A stretch of DNA of 64,000 nucleotides, from assembly GCF_029784135.1 (NCBI RefSeq), contig NC_073746.1, positions 163,326,108-163,390,107 of the forward strand, read 5' to 3'. Positions 23,708-35,800 of this stretch are shown one piece after another. The notes below the pieces were generated by a model, which saw nothing but the letters and a program-made list of their open reading frames with translations, was not told the origin of the DNA and ran no database searches. A program made the position numbers and the translations under genes. Origin of the DNA: Toxorhynchites rutilus septentrionalis (Eukaryota; Arthropoda; Insecta; Diptera; Culicidae). The number at the start of each line of letters is the position of its first letter. Within the stretch, counting starts at the first letter, position 1.

Positions 23708-24480
23708 AGGATGTCCAGTGTTGGTCATAATTATTGAATGAATGCTATCAGTTGCTATAGTTGCGAAAAATAATTTCATGTTTGTAGGATAATAAAGAAA
23801 TTCCAGTAAACGTATTGTTTACTACACATTATTTGAATTCGAATAGTCATGAACGACGGATTTCTCAAAATTATCTATGAGTTTTATCAAAACTTTATTA
23901 TTTTTGGGAAGAAACGTGGAACATTCAGGGCAAGAGCGGGGATGTTGATCGAATCGTGATGCGTGTTTGGATTTGATGCTCTTTGAGTCGGTAGATATCA
24001 ACCTGATTGCACTGCTGACGCTCCCTTGTATTCACTGTAAGAAGAATATTGAAATATGTTATGAGATACAATTTGAATGAAATATAGTGATCAGGTATAC
24101 CTATAAGGTTGGATATTTCCTAGTGTTTGTAACTTCTCATCGGACTTGACACTATCAAGTGTCAAATCATATTCTGGAGAAATGTCGACCTTACGAATTA
24201 ATAAATAGGTTAGTTGATCTTGGAATGCGATCATATTACTTATTCTTATTCGACAGCTTCTTTCGCTCAAGCTGATCCTGCAGCGCGATGCCTTTCTTGA
24301 ACTCAACCGTGAACTGAAAGACCATTTGTAATGTCGAGGAATACTAGCTGCAGCACGGTAAGATCACGAGGCAGACGTACCGGTCATCGGGTAGGGGTCG
24401 AGCCTCCCTCGCAGTGCGCGATGATAAAAAAACATTTTAGTGGTGTCTGGCAGTGATTGAGTAGCCGCTGGGCCGCCGCC

Positions 24481-26602
24481 ATGGTGGACGTCCCCGGCTC
24501 CGCACCTACGGTGTGGGGCCATAAAGGCGGTGCGAACTACCGTAATATTCAAGGCAGTTATTCAGGAGCAACGTTACCAGAACATATGGATCCGGCTGGT
24601 GAACACGGTGAGCTTATTGTACTGCGCATTACTGGTGTTGGCGATGACGGTAAAGATAAGAATCTCCCCCCGCCCCTTTTCTCATTCGCAAATCTATTGA
24701 GAGCTGTGTTAAAGAAATCGAGGGCTTATGCCCTTAAAGTTCGTAATAAAAAAAGCGGAGGCTCTGTCACAGCTGACACAATTATCTGATGGTACAAACG
24801 TCAAGGTCACCTACCAAAAACACTTGAACAGCACCAAGTGTGTTGTTAGTTGCGCACAAACAATTAATATGTCGGAGGAGGACATTGTGGACTGCCTCAA
24901 AGACCAAAAAGTGACAGCGACTAGAAGACTCAAACGACGGACCGGTCCAGACGCGATAGAAAACACTCCTGCGTTAATCCTGACAGTTAATGGTACATGT
25001 ACACCTGAATTAATCTATTTTGGCTATCTGCGAGTAAGAACGAGGCCGTATTACCCGTCGCCCATGCAATGCTTTAATTGCTGGGCATTTGGTCACACAA
25101 AAACAAAGTGTAGACAAAACACGCCAACCTGTGGGAATTGTTCCGTAACCCATGTGATTCCAGCGGAAGGAGGCAGTCCTGGATCGAAGAATAAATGACC
25201 TGGTGAAAAAAATAGAAGAAAAAGATCTTACCATCGCGAACATGGCCGCTTCAATGGAGTTACAACGCATCGAGGCGTTAAAAAACACGGAGATGATCAA
25301 GTCTCTGGTGGATAAAATCGATCAGATGGCCAACACACTAGCGGCCATGGAGTAACGATTGACCCAGAAGGACAAAATCATCACTCTGCAACAGAAGAAG
25401 ATATCTAGAGCCAGGTCATTATTGCCCCAAACAAAAAGTGCCGAAACATCCGGGTTAACAAAAGACACCCATTCCAGACCTTCCTCCTTGTTCAACACCC
25501 CTACATCCTCCCGACCGGCCAAATCCACAAGTATAATACCACAAAACTCCAGCTTGGTCATCTACTCCGACTCCGACATAGAATCCATCGAACTAGATGA
25601 CACGCTTATGAAAACACAATCTCCGTCTACACCAGTACTTCTTACCAGCTCACCAGCCTGGAGATCGAACTACAAATGCAACACCCTCGAATAAAAGAAA
25701 ACCCGAATCCCCGCTTATACAACCACCGAAGAACATTCGTCAGAGATCGTCAACAGTAGGCAAGCAACCCGCCTTGCCTCCAGATAACACTCGACCCAAT
25801 CAGCGATCAGACTCTCAATACCCACCGCCGACTAGTGGTAAGGACCGTCAGCCCAAATAGTGTTTCGTCCAACTCTTACCTCACCTGTCGCCAACCACTA
25901 CTCCACCAATCAGCTCTCCGGTAAGGGTGGCAACACCTATTCCCCGACGAACTACGTGGGAATTGTACCTGAACTCGGGACGCACAAGGGTGGCAACACC
26001 TGTTCCCTGAAGGACCACGTGGGACCAGCACCACAAATTGGGACGCACAAGGGCGGTAACGTCTATTCCCCGAAGGACTGCGTGGGAACTGCTTCAGATC
26101 TCGGGACGCACAAGAGTGGAATCAGTGGAATCTCGTTCCACGATCGATTTCACTGGAGTTTCTTCTTCCGACATTGTGCAACTTCCGTTACCCTGTGTCA
26201 TTACCACCGAAGTATCCATCGCCAAATCACAAAGTAGCGCAGAGGATTGCAGTGACGCTGAACCGTTTTTTTCCGCCGTCGGGTCAAGTGAACGAACGCT
26301 GGTTTAGAATTCTACTCCCAGTTCCCGAGCACCGCTGTCTCGTTCGACAATACCACATATCGTTGCCATTGCGATCCTTCCAGCTGCCGACACAACACCA
26401 TCCACAGTTGATGTCCCAATCCGCCGAAGATCCGCTCGTCTCGCCGCCAGGGCTAAGCCGGCCGCCACAACCACTCCACTTGAAGCTCATGCCAGGCCTG
26501 TCTCGCCTATGCCAGCCGAAGCGAGGTCCGATGCCAATATCTATGATGCATGGAGACGTAGCCGAGGAGATCCCACGCAAGCTATGGCCGGGAGTTTAAG
26601 CT
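24481..26602 (+). pseudogene. LINE ORF1 (gag-like), copy 3
   Basis: ATG at 24481. The frameshift is shared with copies 1 and 2. An intact CCHC knuckle lies at about 25070-25140, coiled-coil and Ser/Pro-rich parts follow, and the 63-bp triplicate starts at 25923. Confidence 0.8.
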
Positions 26603-26752
26603 CCCCAAATGAACCTCACCATCTTTCCTCGGCTGCTTCCGAGTGGAATGGCTGCCCAACCTGTTATCGTCGGTGGAGTTCCACCGGGAATCATCACATC
26701 CAGTACCACTACATATCTGATTCCCCATCACACCGCCCATCACCAGGAAAGT

Positions 26753-29700
26753 ATGTCCACCAACACATCCACCAACCTCGCTCTGCAATGGAACATCAAT
26801 GGACTGTACAACAACTTGGGAGAACTGGAGACCCTTGACCGAGAGTTATGTCCGTCCATCATCGCACTCCAAGAGATAAATCGAGTTTCCCCAACAAACA
26901 TACAGAAAATTGTCGGGGTTAAATTCCACTGGCACACTAAGCGGGGCTCCGTTTTGCAACACTCTGTTGCTTTGGGTGTCCGGAGAAACATTCTCCATTT
27001 GCGAAAAACAAATATCCACTGACCTGCCAATAATAGCCGTCCAAATCGAGGCCCCGATTCCGGTGACCATCATTTGTATATACCTGCCATGAGGCATAAT
27101 CCCGGAACTACGACGGAAGCTGCTTGAGGCGTTAGCAAGCTTGGAGGACCCAAAAATCATCTTGGGGGACTTCAATGCTCATCACCGCAACTGGGGAATT
27201 CAAACACCAAATGTCAGAGGGAATATCATCGCTTACCTCTTGGAGGTGATGGAGCTCTCGGTCTTAAATGACGGCACTGACACTTTCCGTAGAGGTACGA
27301 GCAACACAGCCTTTGATATTTCAGCAGCTAATCTCAACTTGGTGGATAGGTTAGGGTGGAACAAAGCCGACGACATTCATGGCAGTGACCATCACCCGAT
27401 AACCATCAGCTTCAACGGCCCGCCGCCGCTCGCAACTCGCAGACCAAGATGGATCTTCGAAAGAGCTGACTGGACAGCTTTTCAAACATCTTCCGACTTC
27501 TTGATATATAGAGACAACCCAACCACCTTTGCCACTTTCAACAAAATCATTATGGAGGCGGCCGAAGCCTTCATCCCAAGAACGAAAACCACTCCGGGGA
27601 AGAAAGCGCTGCATTGATGGTCTGCGTACGGCCAAACGACTACCAGCAGGAGACCCAATGAAGGAAGTTGCCATGAACAGGTATCGAGCGCAACATATCA
27701 GAGTACGGCGGTTAATCCGGAAGGTGAAGTTAGACAGTTGGACTGGTTTTCTAGAGTCTATCAACGAAAACCAGTCCTCTGCGGATCTTTGGCGCAAAGT
27801 AAACGCACTAAATGGGAAGAGAAGGTCACACAACCCCATTCGTCAAGGTATTACTAGGCTGTGTCTCCAACCTGCAGCGATCCGGTTGATACTTCGAACA
27901 CGCTCGGTGAATATTTCGCGGGATTGTCCTCGATCTCCGAATATGAGCCCGATTTCATCCGTCGACAGGGAGCGGGTATCACTTCGGTCAGCAACTTTGT
28001 GGTCCCTGTGAGTCATCCTAATAATCCTCTAAATCGGAACTTCATCATCGAGGAACTTTCTGTCGCCCTATGTTCCGCAAAAAGTCAACTGGCCCTGACG
28101 GTATCGGCTACAAGATGCTGAAACATGGAATACACACGAATTTCCCGAGGGTTGGAGACACAGCCTAGAAATACCTATACCTAAGGTCGGTCAAAGCAGC
28201 AACAACGTGAAAGGCTACTGTCCAATTTCCTTAACCTCCTGTTCATCCAAGATCCTGGAAAGAATGGCGAATAGGCGCCTGGTCACCTTTCTAACGGAAA
28301 ATAGAAAATTGCACTATCAACAGTTCGCCTTCCGACCAGGTATGGGCACCAACAACAACTTCGCGACCCTCGGAGACGTGATAGCCGAAGCCAACAGGAA
28401 CCGTCAGCACATGTAGAGAACCTTTGAGGTCAAAATTGGTAACATCAGCTCCCGAGCTTTCCAAAAGGAAACAGGAGTACCTCAAGGTTCTGTCCTTGTC
28501 GTCACCCTCTTTCTCGTCGCCATGAGTAGCCTGTTCCAGGTCCTGCCTGGGAGAGTCTTCGTGTTTGTCTACGCGGACGACACTCTTTTGATGGCAGTGA
28601 GTGACACCCATAGGATTCCAAGCATCAGAATACAGGCAGCTACCAATGCCATCGGCCGGTGGGCGGCCGAGAGAGGATTTAGACTTTCAGCGCAGAAGAG
28701 CGACCATATGGTGATTTGCAGCGACAGACATCAGGGTCCCAACTCCAGGGTCAAGCTATACAAAAACAACATTCCCCGCCGGAAAACGCTAAAGATCCTT
28801 GGAGTGTTTGTTGACCACAAACGTAACTTCCTCCGCCATTTCGAGGAAGTTAAGAACAGCTGTGCCACCCGGTTGAATCTATTGAAAACCATTTTCAAAC
28901 CGCACCGAAGCAACAACAGAAATATCCGGCTACAGGTGGCCAAAGCCATCATCAGCAGCCGCCTCACTTATGGCCTTGAACTGACGTGTTTGGCTGGAGA
29001 CAAGCTCCCAAAATCTCTGGCACCGATTTACAACAAAGCACTACTGACTGTCTCCGGTCTCCTGCCAACACCAGCTGCCTCTGTCTGCGCTAAAATTGGA
29101 GAACCTCCTTTCGATCTAATCACAGACTCGGCGATCGTAGTCAGGACTGCCAGTTTCTTGTCAAAAACTAGCGGTAGAGGGGAGACCCACCTAACCGCCC
29201 TTAGCAACACGATCCTGCAGCGTTTGGCGCATCCCAACCTCCCCCCGGTGGCAAAACAATCCTGGTTTGGTGCGAACGACTGGAGGTTCCCAACTGTTCT
29301 CGTCGAGAACGGTATTCGGGACAACTTTCGAGCCGGGGCGTGCTCGATCGGTCTGCTAGAATATTTCAAGGCCATCATAGCGGAAAAATACCGTCTCCAC
29401 GAGATCAGATACTCGGACGGCTCAAAAGGACCATCGGGAGTTGGATTTGGGGTGAGCGATAATAAGAATAGTCTGATTTCCAGCAAGAAACTCGCGGACA
29501 TCTGCCAGGTCTTCTCGGCCGAAGTGGTCGGCATCATCGAGGCAACTACAACTTCATCTTCCAAGCCGTTGTTGGTCGTCTCCGATTCGGCAAGCGCCAT
29601 TGATGCCATCGGTGCGACCAGGTCCAAACATCCATGGGTACAGGCCATCAGGAAGTATATATTGCCCGACACTGTGCTCATGTGGGTCCCCGGACACAAC

Positions 29701-30176
29701 GGCATCGCAGGGAATGAAGCGGCTGACCGGTTTGCCGGAATCGGTCACACAAGACCGTTCTTCATTCGGGATGTGCCGCTTGACGATGTGAAGTTGTGGA
29801 TCTCCAACTCTTTCCGCACCTTTTGGACCGAAAGGTGGTTCGCAGAGAGGAGGCAGTTCCTCAGAAAAGTCAAGGGCACTATTATCAGGTTTGACGATGT
29901 TAAAGGAATGAGAGAACAACGAATCCTGTCCAGACTGAGGACCGGTCACTGCTCGGTCTCACACGGATTCAATAGAGGACCCTCCCATCTACTCTGCGAC
30001 CTCTACCAAATCCACAACTCCGCGAACACTTCTTGTGTGGTTGCCCGAAATTTGATGATCTGCGAAACCTTCATGGAATCAGCGGGAGTGTAAGAGACAT
30101 CTTAAGGGACGATCCAGCAAGAGTAGCACCGCTTGTCTGCTACCTAAAAGATGCAGAACTATTTTTTAAGATCTAG
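26753..30176 (+). pseudogene. LINE ORF2 (endonuclease-RT-RNase H), copy 3
   Basis: Endonuclease blocks as in copy 1. RT motif C is intact here (VYADDTLL, YADD codons 28570-28581), and the segment SSADLWRKVNALNGK is preserved. However about 127 bp with motif A are replaced by four bases after 28413, creating a stop, and 41 bp are lost near 27621. RNase H motifs (YSDGS, SAEVVG, VSDSASAID, VPGHNGIAGNEAADR) are all present. The lesions therefore complement those of copies 1 and 2. Confidence 0.88.
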
Positions 30177-30859
30177 CGTCTGAACAATGGATCAGACAAG
30201 AAGATCCTTGTTCCTTCCCCTCCACGATGAAGGGGAATAAGAACGCTTCGGCATCTTCAACGGAACGGATTCCTCTCCACTGGCCTGGAGCCATGGGTCG
30301 AGGACATCCTTGCCATCTGGTCCAACAAGCAAACAGCAAGTTCTTCGTTAAGTTATGTTTCGCAAAAGGATTTTTATGTGTTTAATTTTTACGTCCAATT
30401 TTTATGTGATAATTTTATGTGCAATCTGTTCCCAACGAAACCTTGCGGCAATGCCGTCGATAAAGAGGCGAACCAGCCCAGGAGGCTGAAAACCTCTCAA
30501 ATAAAGAATAACAAAAAAAATCCTATTCGTTCGAAAATCAGAATAAGGGTGATAAACGAGCGACTTAAAAAAATAACAACGTAGTTCTACGTCAACAATG
30601 CGGTCGTATCTTGGACATAACCTCCTATAACTTTTTTCTTTCTATTATACAAGCGTTCAATCATAAAACTATTGCATAGCATGGAGAAACGATATGGATA
30701 AATGGGAAAAAAATTAATGAAACAGTATAAATTACATATTAAAGAAGTTTATTTCAAATTAACAATTCATTTATTGAACAACAAAAGTTAGAAACAAAAT
30801 TTCAAAAAAGTGTCATTGTCCAAAAATACACGCTCTGTAGGATTCGCCTGGATCATCTA

Positions 30860-31950
30860 TCATCTATCATTGGAAAGGAAATCGCTCGCTTGGTCCATCA
30901 TCTGTGAGAAATAAATAATAATGTTACAAATTTGTAAATCATATAACTTTGAAATAAATACTCATGTCACATATCCTGTCTGTCATTTGTTGATAGCTGA
31001 GTCATCCGAAAAGGGCAACCCTAGCCAATAAGGCTCTCAGAAACTCAGAAAGAAACAAGAGAAAGAAATATTAGTAATATTTTAAACGAAAAAACGAAAA
31101 AATAAATAAATAAAATATGAACTGGTAATAATAAATCAAATCCGCAACAGTATATAGAAAGATATAAAAAATAAATGCATGTGGAATAAAACAAAACTAC
31201 AGAAAATGTAATACGACAATAACAATAAATAAATAGAATGAAATCATCCAAAGATCAAATGTTCCTTATGGAAAAAATAATAAACTGGTAACAATAAAAT
31301 AAATCCGCTACAGTATATAGAAAGATATAAAAAAATGAATGCAACAAAAAACGAAACCAATATGTACAATAGAACTCGCAACAACAACAAAAAATCACAA
31401 TAAATATTTAACAACTAATAACTCTGTCATCCGATCCATATATGCTTTAAGGGAAAAGCGACTGCGCCACCTCGCCTACCATAAGGATTATAAATTTAAA
31501 ACAACATCGCTTTAGAAACTTTACCTCTTTCTCAGCTTTCAGTCGTCGATTTTCCTGCCGCAATTTTATATTTTCCGCTTCCATCCTCCGAAGTTCTCCT
31601 ATAAGATTCCTGTTCTGGACAATCATATATTCCAACTCCGTTGCATCTACTGGTTCCCAGTAGTATAAATCTTCATCATCATCGACAAAAATTGTTTCAC
31701 TGGGCACCAGTGGCGGAGGAACTTCATCCTCGATCATCACTTCGTTTTGATGCATCTGGATCCGAATTGGCTGTAAATAAAAGTTTTGTTAACACTGTAC
31801 ACACTCAGAAATATTTTTTCCTACCTTGATATCTTCATTCTGTGGTTTTCCACTACGTCTTTCATAACTTCCTGGTTCGCGGTTGGCCCAAGAACGCGTT
31901 GGAACCCTCAAGCTGACTGGAATCCTCGATGTAACGGTACCTCGCTTCAT
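30860..31950 (-). CDS. Small acidic coiled-coil protein, unit 3 (unknown function)
   Basis: Exons 31825-31950, 31525-31770 and 30860-30901 with intact GT-AG introns encode the same 137-residue protein as unit 1. The 5' leader here is not interrupted, and the gene lies head-to-head with intact p115: 878 bp separate the two ATGs, so a shared bidirectional promoter region is possible. Of the three copies this one has intact splice sites and an intact upstream region, so I regard it as the most likely functional one. Function unknown. Confidence 0.7.
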
Positions 31951-32828
31951 TTTGTGTGGTGATGGGATTATAACTGCTTCTCTCTTGATAATTATAATCC
32001 TCAGTGGAGAAAATGTTTGCATCAACACAATGCTTGCTTCGATTGAATCAAAACATGGAAAATGGCACTAGCCTGCTTTGCACTGTTTTTTTATCTCGTT
32101 ATTGTATCTTACATTATGTGAAAAATGACTTTGGTGTGATTTTGAAGTTGATGAAACATAAAATTAATAGTTACTGATTCTTAATTAGTTTTTAGATACT
32201 AAAAATGAAATGTTATTTTTCAACAATATAGGATCGAGTTTAACAATTGTTTCTTGTTACGATCAAGCAAAAGCTATAAATAATTAATTTATTGGATAAT
32301 CATGGATTTTCTTTTCGGTCGTTCTGTTACCATATCGCATATTTAACATAGTAATCTATTGCTTTGTTTGCAAACTGCGGTAACGAAATATTTTATGTAT
32401 TTTCCTAGAATTTGAAAAAGTATGTGACTACAAAATGGTCTGTAACGAAAATGAAATCTGACATCCCTACCAACAACCGAAGGAACGAACCGAACAGAAC
32501 AGCCTGAGGACCATGGACAGCCGAATAAACAGTGACAGCAAACGAAGGGGAAATTCATGTAAACAAAATGATTGTCAGACGTTTGTTTTCATTTTTTTGC
32601 TCAATTTATTTAAAGGACCATTGATAATATTGTACATTTGCTAGGGAACTAATACAGCAAAAAAATACCAATACACCTTCTTGAAACCACATTACTTTTG
32701 CAAGTGTCAAAACAGTGCCGAAATTATTGACGTGTAAGTTTCTTATCACATCAACAATTGGCAGCGAAAACTGTCTGTTTCTATGAAAAAATATTTAATT
32801 TCCTCCTGACAGTAGTAAATATTCGCTA
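31951..32828. promoter_or_regulatory. Intergenic region between the coiled-coil gene and p115
   Basis: Head-to-head spacer that must contain the p115 5' UTR and promoter and probably that of the coiled-coil gene. It uniquely retains about 160 bp (32501-32660) missing from the damaged units. No TATA box can be assigned with confidence. Assignment as a promoter region rests on position only. Confidence 0.45.
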
Positions 32829-35800
32829 ATGAACTTTATAAAAAGTGGTTTGCAGTCAGTGCTGGGTTCTCAGGAACCTGGGGCGCTGCAAAGTGGTGCC
32901 GAAACGGTATGAAACAACGAAATTTGGTTCAGAAACTCATTCTAAACCTTTTAAATCATTATGCCCCTCTGGAACAGGTGGAACGGCTAGTGGAACGAGT
33001 GAGTGCTTCGACACTACTCGAGGATCGCCGCGATGCTTGCAGAGCGCTCAGGGCTCTTTCGAAAAAATATCGCGTGGAAGTGGGAGCCCAAGGTATGCAC
33101 GCTCTTCTCCAAGTAATGGAAATGGATAGAGCCGATCCGGAGATAATTGGGTACTGCTTGGACACCCTCTGTCATATCACTTCTCGGGAACAGTTCGAAG
33201 AAGAAGCGGACAACCCAAGCGTGACGGTCAACATAGGAGAACAATTTACGGAGATGTTCCTCAAGTCGAACGAGAATGTGAACTTGATTTTGAATTGTCT
33301 GGAAGAGTACGATTTTAGGGTTCGCTGGTCGGCTATTAAGTTGTTGACCAGTTTGTTAGCGAACAAACCGAAGGACATACAGGAAATCGTTCTTGTTAGC
33401 CCAATGGGCGTTTCCAAGTTGATGGATTTGCTGGTTGACAGCCGAGAAGTTATTAGAAATGATGTATTGCTACTGTTGATACAGCTTACCAAAGGAAACG
33501 CAAACATCCAAAAAATTGTAGCTTTTGAAAATGCTTTCGATCGATTGTTTGATGTTATCAAGGAGGAAGGATGCGCAGATGGTGGAATTGTCGTGGAGGA
33601 TTGTTTATTTCTGATGATGAACTTGCTTAAAAACAATCCCAGTAATCAGCAGTTCTTCAAAGAAGGATCCTACATCCAGCGGTTGGCACCAATGTTTGTT
33701 ATTTCACCAGAGCAGGAAGAAATCGGTATGACACCACAGAAAGTTTCCAATTTACTGTGTATGCTGCAGATCGTGCGATCTTTGGTCAGCCCCATCAATT
33801 CTCAGCACGTGATCTCTTCTTGCCAAAAAGCAATGCGAAGCTCTGGCCTTCTGGAAGGTTTGTGCAACATCATAATGGGAAGTGGTGTATCGCCGGACAT
33901 TCTCACGGAAACTATCAACACGGTAGCTGAAGTAATCCGTGGGGATACACATAATCAGGAGTATTTCAATTCCGTATTAGCTCCCAGCAATCCGCCTAGA
34001 CCAGCCTTAATCGTGTTGCTCATGTCGATGGTTAATGAAAAACAGCCGTTACCGTTACGGTGTGCCGTGTTGTACTGCTTCCAAAGCTTCCTGTACAGGA
34101 ACGAATCCGGTCAAAATGCTCTCGTTCAAACTCTCCTACCATCTAGCGCACAGGTTTCGTCACTAACTTCCGGTCAACTTTTGTGCGGGGGGCTGTTCAG
34201 CAATGATCCGCTCTCCAATTGGTTCTCGGCTGTTTCTTTAGCGCATGCCCTCATTGATAACACAGCCCAAAAGGAACAGCTGCTGCGTGTTTTGCTGGCC
34301 ACTTCAGTCGGCAGTACGCCGGTATCGTTGCTCCAACAGTGCACCCAACTTCTTCAGCAAGCTAACTGCAAGTTTCAAAACAAAGTAGCGTTACTGATGC
34401 TACTGGTGGTGTGGCTTAGCCATTGCCAGCTGGCTGTTAAAACATTCCTATCGACATCCGGCAGTGTAGCTTATCTCATCGCACAAATTTCCGCCAACGA
34501 ACACGACGATAACGAATACCTAATCCAGGGATTGTGCGCCTTTCTGATGGGGATCTGCATTCAGTTCAACGATAACGGTGTTCAGGGAAGCAAGAGGGAA
34601 GATCTCTGTCAGCTGCTGATCAAGCGGATCGGGCTCGAGACGTACAGCACGAAGCTGGGTGAGGTTTCGAAGCACGAGAGCTACAGCCGAGCTTCGAAAC
34701 AGCCGCAAATAAAGATACAGTCGAGGTCGGATCTGCTGCTGGATTATGAATTCTGCAAACTGTTCAAAGCTTTGGAGTGTGAGTGAAAATTTGACGTAAA
34801 CGCTTCTCTAAGCAAATACCATTATGAAATATTTTTTTAGCTACTATAATCAAAACCGTGAACGGTTTTGGCAGTGGAGAGGAAAATATTACGGAGCTGA
34901 CATTAAGTCAGGAAGCATCTGGACTGGTTGGGCAATATAAAGATATAATTCGAGATCAAGATAGTCGGTTACAAACTCTGCAGGAACAACTGAAGAATGC
35001 AGAGAGTGGAGCAGCGCAGCTGCAGGTAAGAATCTAGTTGTAGTTTACTGAGGATAATTCAAGTCAAAAAAAAAAAATAATTTCTGTACACAGAGACTTA
35101 TCTCTAATTTGACATACCGAGGTGTCTCATTAGAGACGATTGTGACCTGTAACTGGACATATCAACTAACACAATGTGAAAAACAAGTTAAAACAGGAAA
35201 ATTATTGAAAATTTAAGAAATAACTATTAGAAAAGTTTGCTAATATATAATCTAGGTTGAAAACACTCCTAAAAGTTTATCGTGTTGTAGCAATTTGCAC
35301 AAATGATGTTTACAAAAATGTCCAATTAGATACGGAAATGTTCAATCGCACTACAGATCTGTCCAATAAGCTAGATGTCGGATTAGAGGCGAATACCTGT
35401 ATTAAAATGTAAAATGTACCCTAGACAGAAAATTTCGCTTGCCTCTGGGCTTTTTAACCCATTAATAATTTTTTTAACAAAAGCTTTTAATTATTGGCGT
35501 TACAGAGACCCAATCTTCAAGAATTATTTTTTTCCGTTTTCCGGAAAATGACAAAAAATCGAAAACTCGCCAAACAAAAATGTTGGCCATAACCTACATT
35601 TTTGTTCCTGTAGGAGGTTCAATCCAATGGTTTTTTTCCTACATCACAATGCGTGGTTTTTTAACAAAGTAATACTGTAGAAAAGTTTACATATTTTTAA
35701 ATTTTATTTTTAGTTCATCGATTTCTTTCTTCTCAATATAACCATGGATAACAGCTATTACAACCATCCTCCTTAGGGGCTTTGGACCCTCTGTTGGGGT

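Larger units (their letters stand above)
24321..30520 (+). mobile_element. I-type non-LTR retrotransposon, copy 3 (inactive)
   Basis: Same insertion as the two upstream copies, with a tail of eight A residues. It is the best-preserved copy downstream of the RT palm, where one 523-codon frame runs from 28522 to 30093. It nevertheless lacks RT motif A through a private deletion. The 5' limit is approximate. The 23708-24320 spacer upstream holds nothing further. Confidence 0.9.
22847..34256 (+). repeat. Tandem unit 3 (ends inside the intact p115 gene)
   Basis: Begins at the p115|DDB1 junction. Homology to units 1 and 2 ends after base 34256 (…CTCATTG), beyond which only the intact p115 gene continues. 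This unit keeps the full p115 exon 2, the 160-bp upstream block, and the 14 bp and 7 bp lost from the LINE in units 1 and 2. It has private LINE deletions of 41 bp near 27621 and about 127 bp near 28414. Confidence 0.95.

Noticed and set aside
28522..30093. A 523-codon host gene in unit 3
   Set aside because: It reads VYADDTLL, YSDGS and VPGHNGIAGNEAADR in order, which is the end of the LINE RT plus RNase H.
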